Under the pieces are notes generated by a model. The model did no database searches, had not been told where the DNA came from, and worked only from the letters and a program-made list of their open reading frames with translations. From Thermoflexus sp. (GTDB lineage Bacteria > Chloroflexota > Anaerolineae > Thermoflexales > Thermoflexaceae): DNA of 64,000 bases. Of this stretch, positions 19,234 to 29,187 are shown in pieces (the first letter of the stretch is position 1; each line of letters opens with the position of its first letter). A program made the position numbers and the translations under genes. The stretch is from NCBI GenBank assembly GCA_025057635.1, contig JANXBD010000003.1, forward strand, positions 1-64,000, written 5' to 3'.

Positions 19234-20421
19234 ATGAGACCAACTGTGATCCTCAAGCCTCATGCCGAACGTAAGCTTCGGAATTTCTACCCGTGGGCTT
19301 TCCGCGATGAGATCGCAGACGTCCAGGGTGATCCCGAGCCAGGAGCCATTGTTGCAGTCCGGGATTCCTCCGGCACCCTGATCGGGCATGGATTTTACAA
19401 TCCCAGCGCTTCTATTCCTCTACGGATGCTTACCCGGGGTGAGAAGCGCATCGACGCCACCTGGCTGCGCCAGCGCATAGGGGAGGCAGCGGCTCGTCGA
19501 CGTGAGATTCAGGGGACAAATGCGGTGCGCCTCGTCCATGGGGAAGCGGATGGTCTTCCTGGCCTCATTGTGGATCGTTACGGAGAGGCACTGGTAATCC
19601 AAATCCGCAACCTAGGGATGGAGCGCTGGCGAGAAAGGATTTTAGAAGCCCTACGGACGTTGTTTGCTCCCCGTGGGATTTACGAGCGCAGCGATGTTGA
19701 GGCTCGGGAAGATGAGGGATTGAAACCCTGCACAGGCCTCCTATGGGGAGAGGTGCCAGATCCCGTCGAGGTCGTAGAGGATGGACTGGTTTTCGAGACC
19801 AGCGTGGTGCATGGCCAGAAGACCGGATTTTACCTGGATCAGCGGGACAATCGACGGCGATTACGAGGATGGGTTCGACCAGGGGATCGGGTGTTAGATG
19901 TTTACGGATATATCGGGCCCTTTGCACTTCATGCCGCCGCAGCTGGAGCCACCGCTATAGTGATTGACAAGGATCCCTGGGCGTTAGGACAAGTAGAACG
20001 GAACGCCATCCGGAACGGCCTGGCAGACCGCATCTCGGTTCGTTTAGGGGATGCCTTGGAGATGATGGAGGCGCTGCTCGCCGAAGACCAGCGCTTCGAC
20101 TGGGTGGTATTGGATCCTCCGGCAATGGCGAAGCGCCGGATTGAATGGGAGCGTGGGGTGCGACGTCGGTTCACCGAAATGGCCCGTCTGGCCTTGGGTC
20201 TGTTGAGGGATGGCGGTGGACTCTTTTTCTCATCATGCGCTTATCCCATCCGTCTAGAGGATCTTATCGAGGCCGTCCGCATAGCGGCATCGGATGTCGG
20301 CTGCCGGTTGGTGGTGCGCGATGTAACGTATCAGCCTCCCGATCATCCATGGGTCCTTCAGATCCCGGAAACCCTTTATCTCAAAACCCTGATCGTGGTC
20401 AAGCAATCACCTGTCCATTAA
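19234..20421 (+). CDS. Class I SAM-dependent rRNA methyltransferase (RlmI-like)
   Basis: PUA-like N-terminus (LKPHAERKLRNFYPWAFRDEI), VVHGQKTGFYLDQRDNRRRL, FDWVVLDPPAMAK. Confidence 0.92.
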   Translation: MRPTVILKPHAERKLRNFYPWAFRDEIADVQGDPEPGAIVAVRDSSGTLIGHGFYNPSASIPLRMLTRGEKRIDATWLRQRIGEAAARRREIQGTNAVRLVHGEADGLPGLIVDRYGEALVIQIRNLGMERWRERILEALRTLFAPRGIYERSDVEAREDEGLKPCTGLLWGEVPDPVEVVEDGLVFETSVVHGQKTGFYLDQRDNRRRLRGWVRPGDRVLDVYGYIGPFALHAAAAGATAIVIDKDPWALGQVERNAIRNGLADRISVRLGDALEMMEALLAEDQRFDWVVLDPPAMAKRRIEWERGVRRRFTEMARLALGLLRDGGGLFFSSCAYPIRLEDLIEAVRIAASDVGCRLVVRDVTYQPPDHPWVLQIPETLYLKTLIVVKQSPVH

Positions 20422-20627
20422 TGGGACTGGAATAGCCAAGAACATCGGGCCCTCCGACTCCAAGCGCTGATCGCTCTATCCCTCTCTCAAGTCCCTGAGA
20501 GTCGTGGAGAAAGGCGGACATCCTGTCCGATTGTAAAGCAAGTCCAACCGCACAGCGTGCTCGAGCGGCGGAAATAGATTGCATGAAGATTACATCACCT
20601 CCGGGGATTGGATTTGAGGAATTATTG

Positions 20628-20656
20628 TTGGTTTTTTAAGACAAGTCCATTATCAT
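20628..20656 (+). promoter_or_regulatory. Candidate sigma70-like promoter of the 20.7-30.8 kb gene run (TTGGTT - 17 bp - TATCAT)
   Basis: Read by eye in the AT-rich gap; the -10 overlaps the ORF-track ATG at 20655, favouring GTG 20697 (preceded by AGGGGG) as the real start. Confidence 0.3.
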
Positions 20657-20696
20657 GGAGAAGAGTGCGAACGGGGGCCAGCCTCTAGGGGGTGCT

Positions 20697-21506
20697 GTGA
20701 ATCCGAAAGATGAAACGATGTTGCCGTATGAGCTGCAGATGCTGGGCCCTGCGCTGATGGTATTGGGCGTAATGCTGCCATGGGGTGCGTCCCCGGAAGC
20801 ACAGGGTCTGGATCACTGGGGTTTAATCGCCCTCCTCGCTGGGATTCCTGCCCTATTCATGCCATGGGCAGCCCGTGAGACCATTGTAGCCCATCGCATC
20901 TTGGCGGCGCTAGCGCTGATCACAGCCACTGCTGCTCTTGGGGGATGGATAGCAGCTTGGCAGGCGATTCCGGTTGATGTCCTCAACCCAGTTACTCGAA
21001 TCGGGAAAGGGCCTCTTTTCACCCTCGCTGGAGCCGTTCTGACGTGGGCAACTCTCCCCGGTCCGCTCAAGAGCTGGCATCGAGCTCTAGCCGCTGGCGG
21101 GGGGTTCGGGTTGATGCTGGCGATTGTTCTGGGGATATCTGCCTGGCTTTCTATGCAAAAAGAGGCGGCAGCGGCCATGGGGAGCACAGCCGCCCCTCCG
21201 ATGGGAACACCGTGGATCATCATTCAGGTTCATTCCCCTACGGAAAAGCCTTCACGGAGCACTCTCACCCCAACTCCTCCCCTCTCCTCTGAAAGGGCCA
21301 ATTCGCATGATGGCTTCAGCCCCCAAAAGCTTGCCACTGCCACTCCATCAGAAGCAGGGCTGGAGCTTCCAGCGCTTACACGGGTGCCCTCCCCAATTAG
21401 GGAGACCAAGTCCCCAACGCCTACCCCCACGCCGACGGCAACAACGCCTCCGTTGGATCCTGCTTCGCCCTCACCAACGGCGCCGCCCTCACCATTAAAT
21501 CCATAA
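20697..21506 (+). CDS. Multi-pass membrane protein with Ser/Thr/Pro-rich C-terminal region
   Basis: Four or more hydrophobic segments followed by a TP-rich tail ([28 protein letters not shown]). Confidence 0.7.
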   Translation: MNPKDETMLPYELQMLGPALMVLGVMLPWGASPEAQGLDHWGLIALLAGIPALFMPWAARETIVAHRILAALALITATAALGGWIAAWQAIPVDVLNPVTRIGKGPLFTLAGAVLTWATLPGPLKSWHRALAAGGGFGLMLAIVLGISAWLSMQKEAAAAMGSTAAPPMGTPWIIIQVHSPTEKPSRSTLTPTPPLSSERANSHDGFSPQKLATATPSEAGLELPALTRVPSPIRETKSPTPTPTPTATTPPLDPASPSPTAPPSPLNP

Positions 21507-21644
21507 TCGGATTCATGTCGGCATCAACCGCTCGAGTTGTGCTTTGCCTATACTCGATGAGGAGATTTCTCAAGAGACCAGGATAGGGAAGCAGGCCATC
21601 ATCCAGACCTTAAGAAGGGGACGATCCTCGCAGGAGGCTCTAGA

Positions 21645-22595
21645 ATGACCGGTTTTGCCCGGGAGGTGGCCCATCGCCTGGCTAGAAACATTCAGAGGGT
21701 GATCTTCGGCAAGCAAGATGCAGTCGAGCTAGCAGTCATCGGCTTGCTGGCTCAGGGCCATCTTTTGATCGAGGATGTGCCCGGAGTGGGGAAGACAATG
21801 CTGGCCAAGGCCATCGCGCGCTCGATCGGAGGAACTTTCCGTCGAATTCAATTCACCCCCGATATGCTTCCCAGCGACATCACTGGCGTCTCCATTTACA
21901 ATCCTGGAACTCGAGCTTTCGAATTCCGCCCTGGACCGATTGTAGCGAACATCGTGCTCGCGGATGAGATCAATCGCGCCACTCCCAAGACCCAAGCCGC
22001 GCTACTGGAGGCGATGGAAGAGCGCCAGATCAGCGTAGATGGTGTAACATACCCGCTCCCTCAACCGTTCCTGGTGCTGGCCACTCAGAATCCTATTGAA
22101 TACGAGGGAACCTTTCCCCTGCCGGAGGCTGAGTTGGATCGCTTTATGTTGCGAATCCGCCTGGGGTATCCTTCGCGGAAGGATGAGCTGGCGATCCTAG
22201 AAGCCCAGCAATTCCGTCATCCCATCGAGACGTTAGAGCAAGTGGTGCAACTCGACGAGCTGCGCCGAGCCCAAGAGGAGACCCGAGGCGTTCATGTGTC
22301 CACCGAGGTCAAAACGTATCTCTTAGAGATCGTGCAGCGCACTCGGGAACACCCTCATATCTACTTGGGAGCCAGCCCGCGAGGAGCTCTAGCGCTGTTC
22401 CGAGCCGCCCAAGCTCGTGCAGTGCTTCGAGGACGGGCATACGTGCTCCCGGATGATGTGAAGGCGCTGGTTCAGCCATGTCTGGCTCATCGGCTTATCT
22501 TAACTCCAGAGGCTCGGATGCAAGGTGCCACCTCGGATCAGATCCTGATTGAACTTATCAACCGGATCCCAGTGCCAGGGGCTGCACTGCTCTGA
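21645..22595 (+). CDS. MoxR family AAA+ ATPase
   Basis: [70 protein letters not shown]. Confidence 0.95.
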   Translation: MTGFAREVAHRLARNIQRVIFGKQDAVELAVIGLLAQGHLLIEDVPGVGKTMLAKAIARSIGGTFRRIQFTPDMLPSDITGVSIYNPGTRAFEFRPGPIVANIVLADEINRATPKTQAALLEAMEERQISVDGVTYPLPQPFLVLATQNPIEYEGTFPLPEAELDRFMLRIRLGYPSRKDELAILEAQQFRHPIETLEQVVQLDELRRAQEETRGVHVSTEVKTYLLEIVQRTREHPHIYLGASPRGALALFRAAQARAVLRGRAYVLPDDVKALVQPCLAHRLILTPEARMQGATSDQILIELINRIPVPGAALL

Positions 22596-22713
22596 GAGAA
22601 AAATAAAAATCCGCAAGCGTATGCGCAGATCCTGAAGATAGTAAGCGGGCCGGTTGTAAGAGATTGGGAAATCCTTTATACTCAAATCGAACTGTCGCAC
22701 GAGGGTTTAGGCG

Positions 22714-22951
22714 CATGGAACAGCAGGTAAAAGACCCAGAAAGCCTCGGATGCAAAAATCCGTTCTCCCCGCTGGATGATTGGGATTGGATTCTGGAGGC
22801 CATCGCGCCCCTTCGGTTCCCCTTGGCCCAGGGCTTGTGGTTCCTTCGCCCTTGGTTGGGGTTCGAACGGATCGCTGATTGGGTAATGGGTCTGGAGGGC
22901 TCCTCTCAGCTCCGAGATAACTCGAGATCACTTGGGGAGAGCCAGACTTGA
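22714..22951 (+). CDS. Small conserved-looking protein (about 78 aa), unknown function
   Basis: MEQQVKDPESLGCKNPFSPLDDWDWILEAIAPLRFPLAQGLWFLRPWLGFERIADWVMGLEGS...; stop overlaps the next start as TGATG. Confidence 0.45.
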
Positions 22952-23679
22952 TGAGCGGAGTGCTGATTCTCCTTCTGGCTGGTTTATTCACTCTCCTCGC
23001 GGGGCGGATCGCCCAATCGATCCGAAGGCCTCCGCGAGAGCTAGAGCCCTTTCGCATGATCCCTCGGCAGGTCGGGTGGGCCTTAGAGACAGGGCAACCC
23101 CTTCACTTCGCACTAGGCTCCGGTAGTTTGATCGGCAGCGAGGCTGCGTTAACGCTGAGTGGGTGGTGGATCCTAAAGCGCTTGGCGCATGATGGCGCGG
23201 CCGGAGAGATCCTTCCTTTTGTGACAACAGCAGATCCAGTAGCGTTGCTGTATGCCCGACACGTGCTCCAGGATGCCTGCCAGCGCCAGGGCCTCCCTTT
23301 CTCTCCTTCCTTGGATCGTGCTTGGTGGGCTGGCGCCAGCCCTATGGCCTATGGGGCGGGCCTCACGCTGCTGCTAGGAACACAACTCGTGGCAACCAAT
23401 ATCATCAGCGGATCGCTTCGAGAAGAGGCCGTGCTGGCCGGAGAAAGCGGTCAGCGTTATGGAATCCGTTCGATCTTCACAATGCCCGATCCAACTGGAG
23501 CCGCCGTGTTATGGTCCTTTGATCCTGCTACAGCGGTCGGCGAGGAAGCCTTCGCCGCCTCCTCTCTGGGCGAACCTCAGGGGCGCCCATCCGCACTGCT
23601 CCTAACCCATGATTTAATCCGATGGTTATTGATCGCTCTACTGGCGATGGCCGCTTTGGGAGTTCCTGTGGGGAATTGA
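22951..23679 (+). CDS. Membrane protein, DUF6754-like
   Basis: N- and C-terminal TM helices; central region GSLIGSEAALTLSGWWILKRL...SPMAYGAGLTLLLGTQLVATNIISGSLREEAVLAGE. The family name is recalled, not searched. Confidence 0.65.
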   Translation: MSGVLILLLAGLFTLLAGRIAQSIRRPPRELEPFRMIPRQVGWALETGQPLHFALGSGSLIGSEAALTLSGWWILKRLAHDGAAGEILPFVTTADPVALLYARHVLQDACQRQGLPFSPSLDRAWWAGASPMAYGAGLTLLLGTQLVATNIISGSLREEAVLAGESGQRYGIRSIFTMPDPTGAAVLWSFDPATAVGEEAFAASSLGEPQGRPSALLLTHDLIRWLLIALLAMAALGVPVGN

Positions 23680-23691
23680 GGAGGAATCTAA

Positions 23692-24315
23692 ATGCTTCGA
23701 CGTGTGATGCTGGCGGGATTTTTGAGCTTAGGAATTCTTTCGGCTCTCCTCTCCTATGTATGGCCCCAGATGATTCTCCGTCAAAGCCTGACCGAGTTAG
23801 GCTCGACGCTGCTTGCTTATGCAGCCATCGTTGGCTTTCTCTCTTTCTTAGAAGCTCATTTCCGTCGAGTCGGAGCGCGTGCGGAGGGCTGGCCATACAG
23901 CCTAGTGACCGCGCTTGCCGCTTTGGCTTTCCTGTCGCTTTCCCTCGTCGAAGGCGGGCTCAGAGGGAGTGGGATCGCTAGTCCATGGACAAACTGGGTT
24001 TATCGACATGTACTGTTGTCATTAGAGGCCTCGATTGGTGCCTTGTTGCCTTTCTTTATGATTCTGGCTCTGTGGCGTTTAGTCCGCACCCGCCACTCCA
24101 CATATGTTCTGTTTTTCGTCGCCGGGGTCTTGACCATGCTGGTCGCATATTCCAGCGGACTTCCCCTCCCATCCTTGCTTGGCTCTCTTTACGAGACCTT
24201 CCTGTCCCCTCTGATCACGGGTGGGGTTCGTGGGATCCTGATGGGGGTAGCAATCGGTGTAGTGATATTGATGGTGAGGGCTCTGTTGTGGGCAGACCGG
24301 CCAATGGAGCAATGA
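23692..24315 (+). CDS. Multi-pass membrane protein, unknown function
   Basis: Several hydrophobic segments; ends 13 nt before the next start. Confidence 0.7.
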   Translation: MLRRVMLAGFLSLGILSALLSYVWPQMILRQSLTELGSTLLAYAAIVGFLSFLEAHFRRVGARAEGWPYSLVTALAALAFLSLSLVEGGLRGSGIASPWTNWVYRHVLLSLEASIGALLPFFMILALWRLVRTRHSTYVLFFVAGVLTMLVAYSSGLPLPSLLGSLYETFLSPLITGGVRGILMGVAIGVVILMVRALLWADRPMEQ

Positions 24316-24328
24316 AGGGAGGGTGAGG

Positions 24329-26563
24329 ATGAAACTCTGCAGAATCTGCGGAGCTTCAAATCTCGATGACGGGGTAGTCTGTGTCCAGTGTGGAGCCAGC
24401 CTCGCTCCTGTGCTCGAAATCCAAGGAGGCATGCTGTGCTCAGTCTGCGGGTATCGCAATCCACCGGCGATGATCTTCTGTCAGGAATGCGGGGCCCGCC
24501 TGCCTTTTGAAGCTACCCAAGAAGAGATAGGATCTTCGAGAGAAGAACCTCACCAAACTCCCACCGCCGAGCAGGATTGGGTCGCGATGCTCGAGGGGTT
24601 TTTCCCAGAAATCCCCTCGGAGGAGCAGCCTTCTCCCTTAGAGACGATTCCCCCAGGAACAGAAGCAAGAGTTACCCCTCCAGCAAGCGTTGGGGAGGTC
24701 AAACCTCCGGTTTCGGAGGCTCCTTTATATTGGGAATGGGCAGAGGAGGAGAAACCCGTTCTATCAATGCCAGAGCCTGCTCCTCAGACACCTATGGAAG
24801 ATCAGACACCTATGGAAGAACAATCTCCTCTGCCTTTCGAGCTATGGCCCTCCATGCAAGAAGCTCCCGCTACACCGCTGGAGGGCGTTCTGCCCGAGAT
24901 CGCCGAATCATGGCTCGGAATGGAATCCATCGAGGAGAAAGAAAATCAGGAAGAATTAGGAACCTTCCCACTTTCTGCCTACGAGCCCCTGTTCCCTGGA
25001 CAAGGCGAAGAGGCGCCTTTATTTTCTGAGGGTGAGGAGAGTCCGCTTTTCCCACCCTTAAAAGGGCTAGGCGAGGAACCACAGCAAACCCCTGAAGCCT
25101 CTTTATTCGCTGGGGAGCCTGAGACAACGCCCCTGTTTCAAATACAAGAAGTAGAGTACTCGGGTTGGAAGTGGGATCTCGAGGAAGCTGTGAAGCTTTC
25201 AGAAGAAACCATCTCCGAGTCTCTATATGAGCCCTTTCAGACACGGGGCTCTGAGGAGAGTCCGCTAGTAGCCCCAGAGATCCCCACAGAGGAGCCACTG
25301 ATACAGCCAGGCCCCTTCCTTATTGAGGAGATGCGTCCTTCCGAAGCTCCTTCAGCTTCCGCTCAGGCCTTTCCCTTTACGGATTTAGAAGCGGTGCTTG
25401 CTGAGATGCCGGAATGGCTTCAGACCCTTCGGCCAGTTCCCGAAGAAGAGGAGCGAGCTCCCTCCGAAGCGGTTCCCGTGATTGAGATGGCAGTGGTGGA
25501 AACCAAAGGGCCCCTGGCAGGCCTGATGGATGTGCTGCCGCTGAACCCGCAGTTAGCAGCCATCCAAGGGCCAGCAGCCCGGCTTCGAGCCGAACCATCC
25601 CAGGAACTTCTTGCTCGGGCTCAATCATGGCGAAGTCTGCTGGATAAAGGCTTAAATTTCTGGATCGGGGAACGAGCCGCAGAGCCGCCCTTGGCTGGCA
25701 TAGGGGCCACCCTAGAGCGCTGGCTAGTGTTCGCCCTTCTCATCGGCATGCTGATCTTGGGGCTCTACTGGCCACTTCCGTTTTTCCGGCCTACCCTCCT
25801 GCTCCCCCCCGAGGCATTTCTCTCTCAGTTGGATCAGGCCCCTGCCGGAGGACTTGCCTTGATTGCGGTGGATTATGGGCCGGATCGCGCGGCGGAGTTG
25901 GAGATCTACCTCCAACGAATCCTCGATCGACTCACGGCCCGGCAGGTTCGAGTGTTGACCGTGAGCCTTTCCCCATGGGGAGCCGCTCAAGCGGCTCAGG
26001 TGGTTCAGGGACGTCCAGACTACGGGGAGCGAGTAGTCCACCTGGGATACTATCCAGGTCATGAAGTGGGCGCAGCGCGGTTACTGGCTCGCCCCCTCAG
26101 CCAATTGAGCGCGGATTATCGAGGGCAATCCTTACGAGAACTTCCGGTTGGTCAGGGCTTGGGAGAGGATCCCCTGGCCGCTCACTTGGGTTTGTTGGTC
26201 TTGATCACTGGATCCCCCGATACCCTGCGGGGGTGGATTCAGCAAGCGAGGGGCATTCTTCGGCCGGAAGTGCCTGTGGTTGCGGCGATCGGTGCGAACC
26301 TCGCTCCCCTCGTGACCCCTTATCGAGAGAGCGGACAACTTCGCGCGGTCGCTGTGGGTCTTCGAGACGCGCTGCTGTTGGATGGAACAGTCCCTGAAGG
26401 AAGTCCGGCCTTTTTTGATCTCCAGGCCCAGGCGATGCTTCAGATGTTGGTCGTTGCACTTATGGGCCTGGGGTTGGTGATTCGTCTCCTTCAAAGCCTT
26501 ATCCCAAGGAAGGAAGGGAGGCCAAAAACTAAGGCCTCAAGCGCTATATCCGTGATCCGTTAG
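24329..26563 (+). CDS. Double zinc-ribbon protein with long acidic/Pro-rich region and TM plus C-terminal globular domain
   Basis: CRICG..CVQCG and CSVCG..CQECG pairs at the N-terminus; about 400 aa of E/P-rich sequence; TM WLVFALLIGMLILGLYWPLPFF; second C-terminal TM. Confidence 0.8.
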   Translation: MKLCRICGASNLDDGVVCVQCGASLAPVLEIQGGMLCSVCGYRNPPAMIFCQECGARLPFEATQEEIGSSREEPHQTPTAEQDWVAMLEGFFPEIPSEEQPSPLETIPPGTEARVTPPASVGEVKPPVSEAPLYWEWAEEEKPVLSMPEPAPQTPMEDQTPMEEQSPLPFELWPSMQEAPATPLEGVLPEIAESWLGMESIEEKENQEELGTFPLSAYEPLFPGQGEEAPLFSEGEESPLFPPLKGLGEEPQQTPEASLFAGEPETTPLFQIQEVEYSGWKWDLEEAVKLSEETISESLYEPFQTRGSEESPLVAPEIPTEEPLIQPGPFLIEEMRPSEAPSASAQAFPFTDLEAVLAEMPEWLQTLRPVPEEEERAPSEAVPVIEMAVVETKGPLAGLMDVLPLNPQLAAIQGPAARLRAEPSQELLARAQSWRSLLDKGLNFWIGERAAEPPLAGIGATLERWLVFALLIGMLILGLYWPLPFFRPTLLLPPEAFLSQLDQAPAGGLALIAVDYGPDRAAELEIYLQRILDRLTARQVRVLTVSLSPWGAAQAAQVVQGRPDYGERVVHLGYYPGHEVGAARLLARPLSQLSADYRGQSLRELPVGQGLGEDPLAAHLGLLVLITGSPDTLRGWIQQARGILRPEVPVVAAIGANLAPLVTPYRESGQLRAVAVGLRDALLLDGTVPEGSPAFFDLQAQAMLQMLVVALMGLGLVIRLLQSLIPRKEGRPKTKASSAISVIR

Positions 26564-26634
26564 CAATCATTAAGAAGACGGCCCCCAAATCACAAATGGC
26601 CTGAATTTTGGGAGGGCGGTATCGGAGGAGCTCG

Positions 26635-27249
26635 ATGGAATCCATCGAAACGGTTGTGGGTCTGCTGCTCACTATGATGATCTTAAGCTATTTAATCGAT
26701 GACACAGCAGTATATCGCCTAGCTGCCAGTCTGCTTGTTGGGCTCAGCGTCGGATATTTCATGGCAGCTATGATCTGGAACGTCCTGATCCCTCAATGGC
26801 GAGAGCTGATGACCGTAACCGATTCCCTACGGCGGGGTTTGCTGTTCGTGCAAGTCGGGCTGGGGATTTCGATCATGGCGAAGGGAATACCTCGACTGGG
26901 GCTGATGGGAGATCTCGGTCTGGCGATCGCCATGGGGATCGGTGTGGGAACCGCAGGAGCGGGAGCTGTGTTCGGAACCCTGGTGCCTCAACTGACGGCT
27001 GGGATGGGCCAGGGGATCGGCGTGGGATTACTGGCGACCCTGCTAGCGCTGCTGGGAGTTCAGTTCTATCGTCCGCCCGTTCGAGGCCTTTGGATGGATT
27101 CGATCTGGGCCGGCCTTCAGGCGCTAGGACGCGCTGTGTGGGCGTTCGCCTTAGGCACACTGTTCGGAGGTGTGTTGATTACTGGGATTTCTCTCCTTAT
27201 CGGTCAGGCGGAGTTTTTGATTCAAACATTCAGCCAGTGGTGGCGCTAG
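26635..27249 (+). CDS. Multi-pass membrane protein, unknown function
   Basis: Glycine-rich TM segments; open reading frame in tight array. Confidence 0.65.
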   Translation: MESIETVVGLLLTMMILSYLIDDTAVYRLAASLLVGLSVGYFMAAMIWNVLIPQWRELMTVTDSLRRGLLFVQVGLGISIMAKGIPRLGLMGDLGLAIAMGIGVGTAGAGAVFGTLVPQLTAGMGQGIGVGLLATLLALLGVQFYRPPVRGLWMDSIWAGLQALGRAVWAFALGTLFGGVLITGISLLIGQAEFLIQTFSQWWR

Positions 27250-27319
27250 CGATTGGGGCATGTTCGATCAAACCGCCTAAGCATTAATAGCCAGTGATCC
27301 GAGGGGAGAGGGAAGCATA

Positions 27320-29101
27320 ATGGCGACCGGCTTGAAAAGCTTGGTGACTATAGACGTGGGAAGCACGCAGACCCGAGCACTCCTGTTCGCCCGAGTCGAG
27401 GATCGCTTCCGATTCGTCGCTGCCGCCAGTGCGCCCACTTGCCTACGTGCAGCCCATCCTGATCCCGATATGGCTCTAGGAGGAATTCGAGCGCTGGAGC
27501 ATCTAAGTGCGATCACCGGACGTCCCCTTCTGGATCACCATGGGATCTTGATCTCCCCCGAGCTATCCAACGGAGTAGGCGTGGACGCGTGCTTGATAAC
27601 TATAAGTGCAGCTCCACCAATCCGGGTGGTGCTAGGTGGTGTCTCTCCGGAGTGGAGCCTTGCCAGCCTTCGACGGGCAGCAGCCAGCGCTTATGCCCAA
27701 GTCGTGGAGGCCCTTTCAGTCGTCCCACTGGATGGGCAGCCTCAAACGGAGGAAGAATGGCTACAGGCTATGATCGCTGCGGAACCTCATCTGGTGGCGA
27801 TCGCTGGAGGAATGGACGGAGGTGCAACCCGGCCAGTTCAGGCGCTTCTGGAAACGATAGTTCTGGCAACCCGATTGCGCCCGGAGGGAGAGCGCCCATG
27901 GCTGCTCTTCGCTGGGAACTCGGTCGTGCGAGAGGAGGCCGTCGCCTTAGCCGGTCGAGAGCTTCCTCTTCGGGTGTTACAGAACGTGCGACCACGATGG
28001 GATGTAGAATATATCGGCCCAGTAGTAGAGGCGATGGACCAGCGATATGTGGAACATGCGATGAAAAGTCTGCCTGGCCTCCCGCTCTTGCAAAGCTGGG
28101 CCCGAGGGGATATCCTGCCAACCTCTCGGGCGCTCAGCCACGTGGCCCGTTACCTGAGCTTAGAGACCGTCGATCGGGGGACACTGGTGGTGGATGTGGG
28201 AGGAAACCATACGGTTATCACCGCTGCTCACGGGGGGTTGCTGGCCCAGGTCGTGCGATCGGAAAGCGGGATCGGGCAGGGGATTGTAAGCTTGTATCAG
28301 CGCCGGGGATATGAGCGCATCGCGCGATGGCTGCCCCACGAGATCCGCCCCGAAGCGCTAGAAGCCTTTGTCTGGACGAAGGCTTTACATCCCCTATCCA
28401 TTCCTCAGACGATCGAGGAAATGTGGGTAGAGCTAGCTTTCGTCCGGGAGGCCATCGTGGAGGCGTGGGAACAGTTGCAATCGCTCTGGCCAGAATTCCT
28501 GCGATCCCTTCGGGCTTTCGAGCCGATTCTTTTGACTGGCGGAGCTTTTGCTTACCATGCCCGCCCGGGCGCCCTGGCCATGGTTGTTTTGGACACACTC
28601 CAGCCGGTGGGCCTCACAACCCTGCTCTGGGATCCAATAGGAGTTACCTCCGGGCTGGGAGCTTTGGCAACTATGGATGCAGCGCTGGCAATCGAAGTGG
28701 TGAATAGCCGACCATGGATCCCATTGGCCACCGTATTGGCTCCCGTTCTGGATGGACCGATGGCTCTGGATGAGTTGTTGTTCACTGTAGAGGTGCACTA
28801 TCGTGGGCCGGATGGCTCGGAATTCGTATACGAAGTCGAGGTGCGGGGAGGCCGGCTGGAAGTAATCCCAATCCCGGGGGTTGGAGAAACCGAATTGCGT
28901 CGATTCCGAATGCGGCGCCCAGTGGACCTGGGATGGGGACCTCGACGGACCCCTCGACGGATTCGCATCCCCGGCGGATGGTTAGGGCTTATCGTGGACG
29001 GTCGGGGCCGTCCGCTGCCTCTTGCGGAAGATCTTAAAGCACGACGAGAGCAAATCCATCGCTGGTTATGGGACATTGGCGCCCTGGGGGGTGGCTTGTA
29101 A
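27320..29101 (+). CDS. MutL/GlmL-family (glutamate mutase L-like) actin-fold ATPase
   Basis: LVTIDVGSTQTRALLFARVEDRFRFVAAASAPT, TLVVDVGGNHTVITAAHGG, ILLTGGAFAYHARPGALAMVVLDTLQPVGLTTLLWDPIGVTSGLGALA. Confidence 0.8.
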   Translation: MATGLKSLVTIDVGSTQTRALLFARVEDRFRFVAAASAPTCLRAAHPDPDMALGGIRALEHLSAITGRPLLDHHGILISPELSNGVGVDACLITISAAPPIRVVLGGVSPEWSLASLRRAAASAYAQVVEALSVVPLDGQPQTEEEWLQAMIAAEPHLVAIAGGMDGGATRPVQALLETIVLATRLRPEGERPWLLFAGNSVVREEAVALAGRELPLRVLQNVRPRWDVEYIGPVVEAMDQRYVEHAMKSLPGLPLLQSWARGDILPTSRALSHVARYLSLETVDRGTLVVDVGGNHTVITAAHGGLLAQVVRSESGIGQGIVSLYQRRGYERIARWLPHEIRPEALEAFVWTKALHPLSIPQTIEEMWVELAFVREAIVEAWEQLQSLWPEFLRSLRAFEPILLTGGAFAYHARPGALAMVVLDTLQPVGLTTLLWDPIGVTSGLGALATMDAALAIEVVNSRPWIPLATVLAPVLDGPMALDELLFTVEVHYRGPDGSEFVYEVEVRGGRLEVIPIPGVGETELRRFRMRRPVDLGWGPRRTPRRIRIPGGWLGLIVDGRGRPLPLAEDLKARREQIHRWLWDIGALGGGL

Positions 29102-29187
29102 TTTGTCCCAGGGCATCGCAAGTCAAGCGTTATTCCAGTCCGCCAACTCATAACTGGGCTTGTAATCCTCAAGGTCAGGTTAAATAT

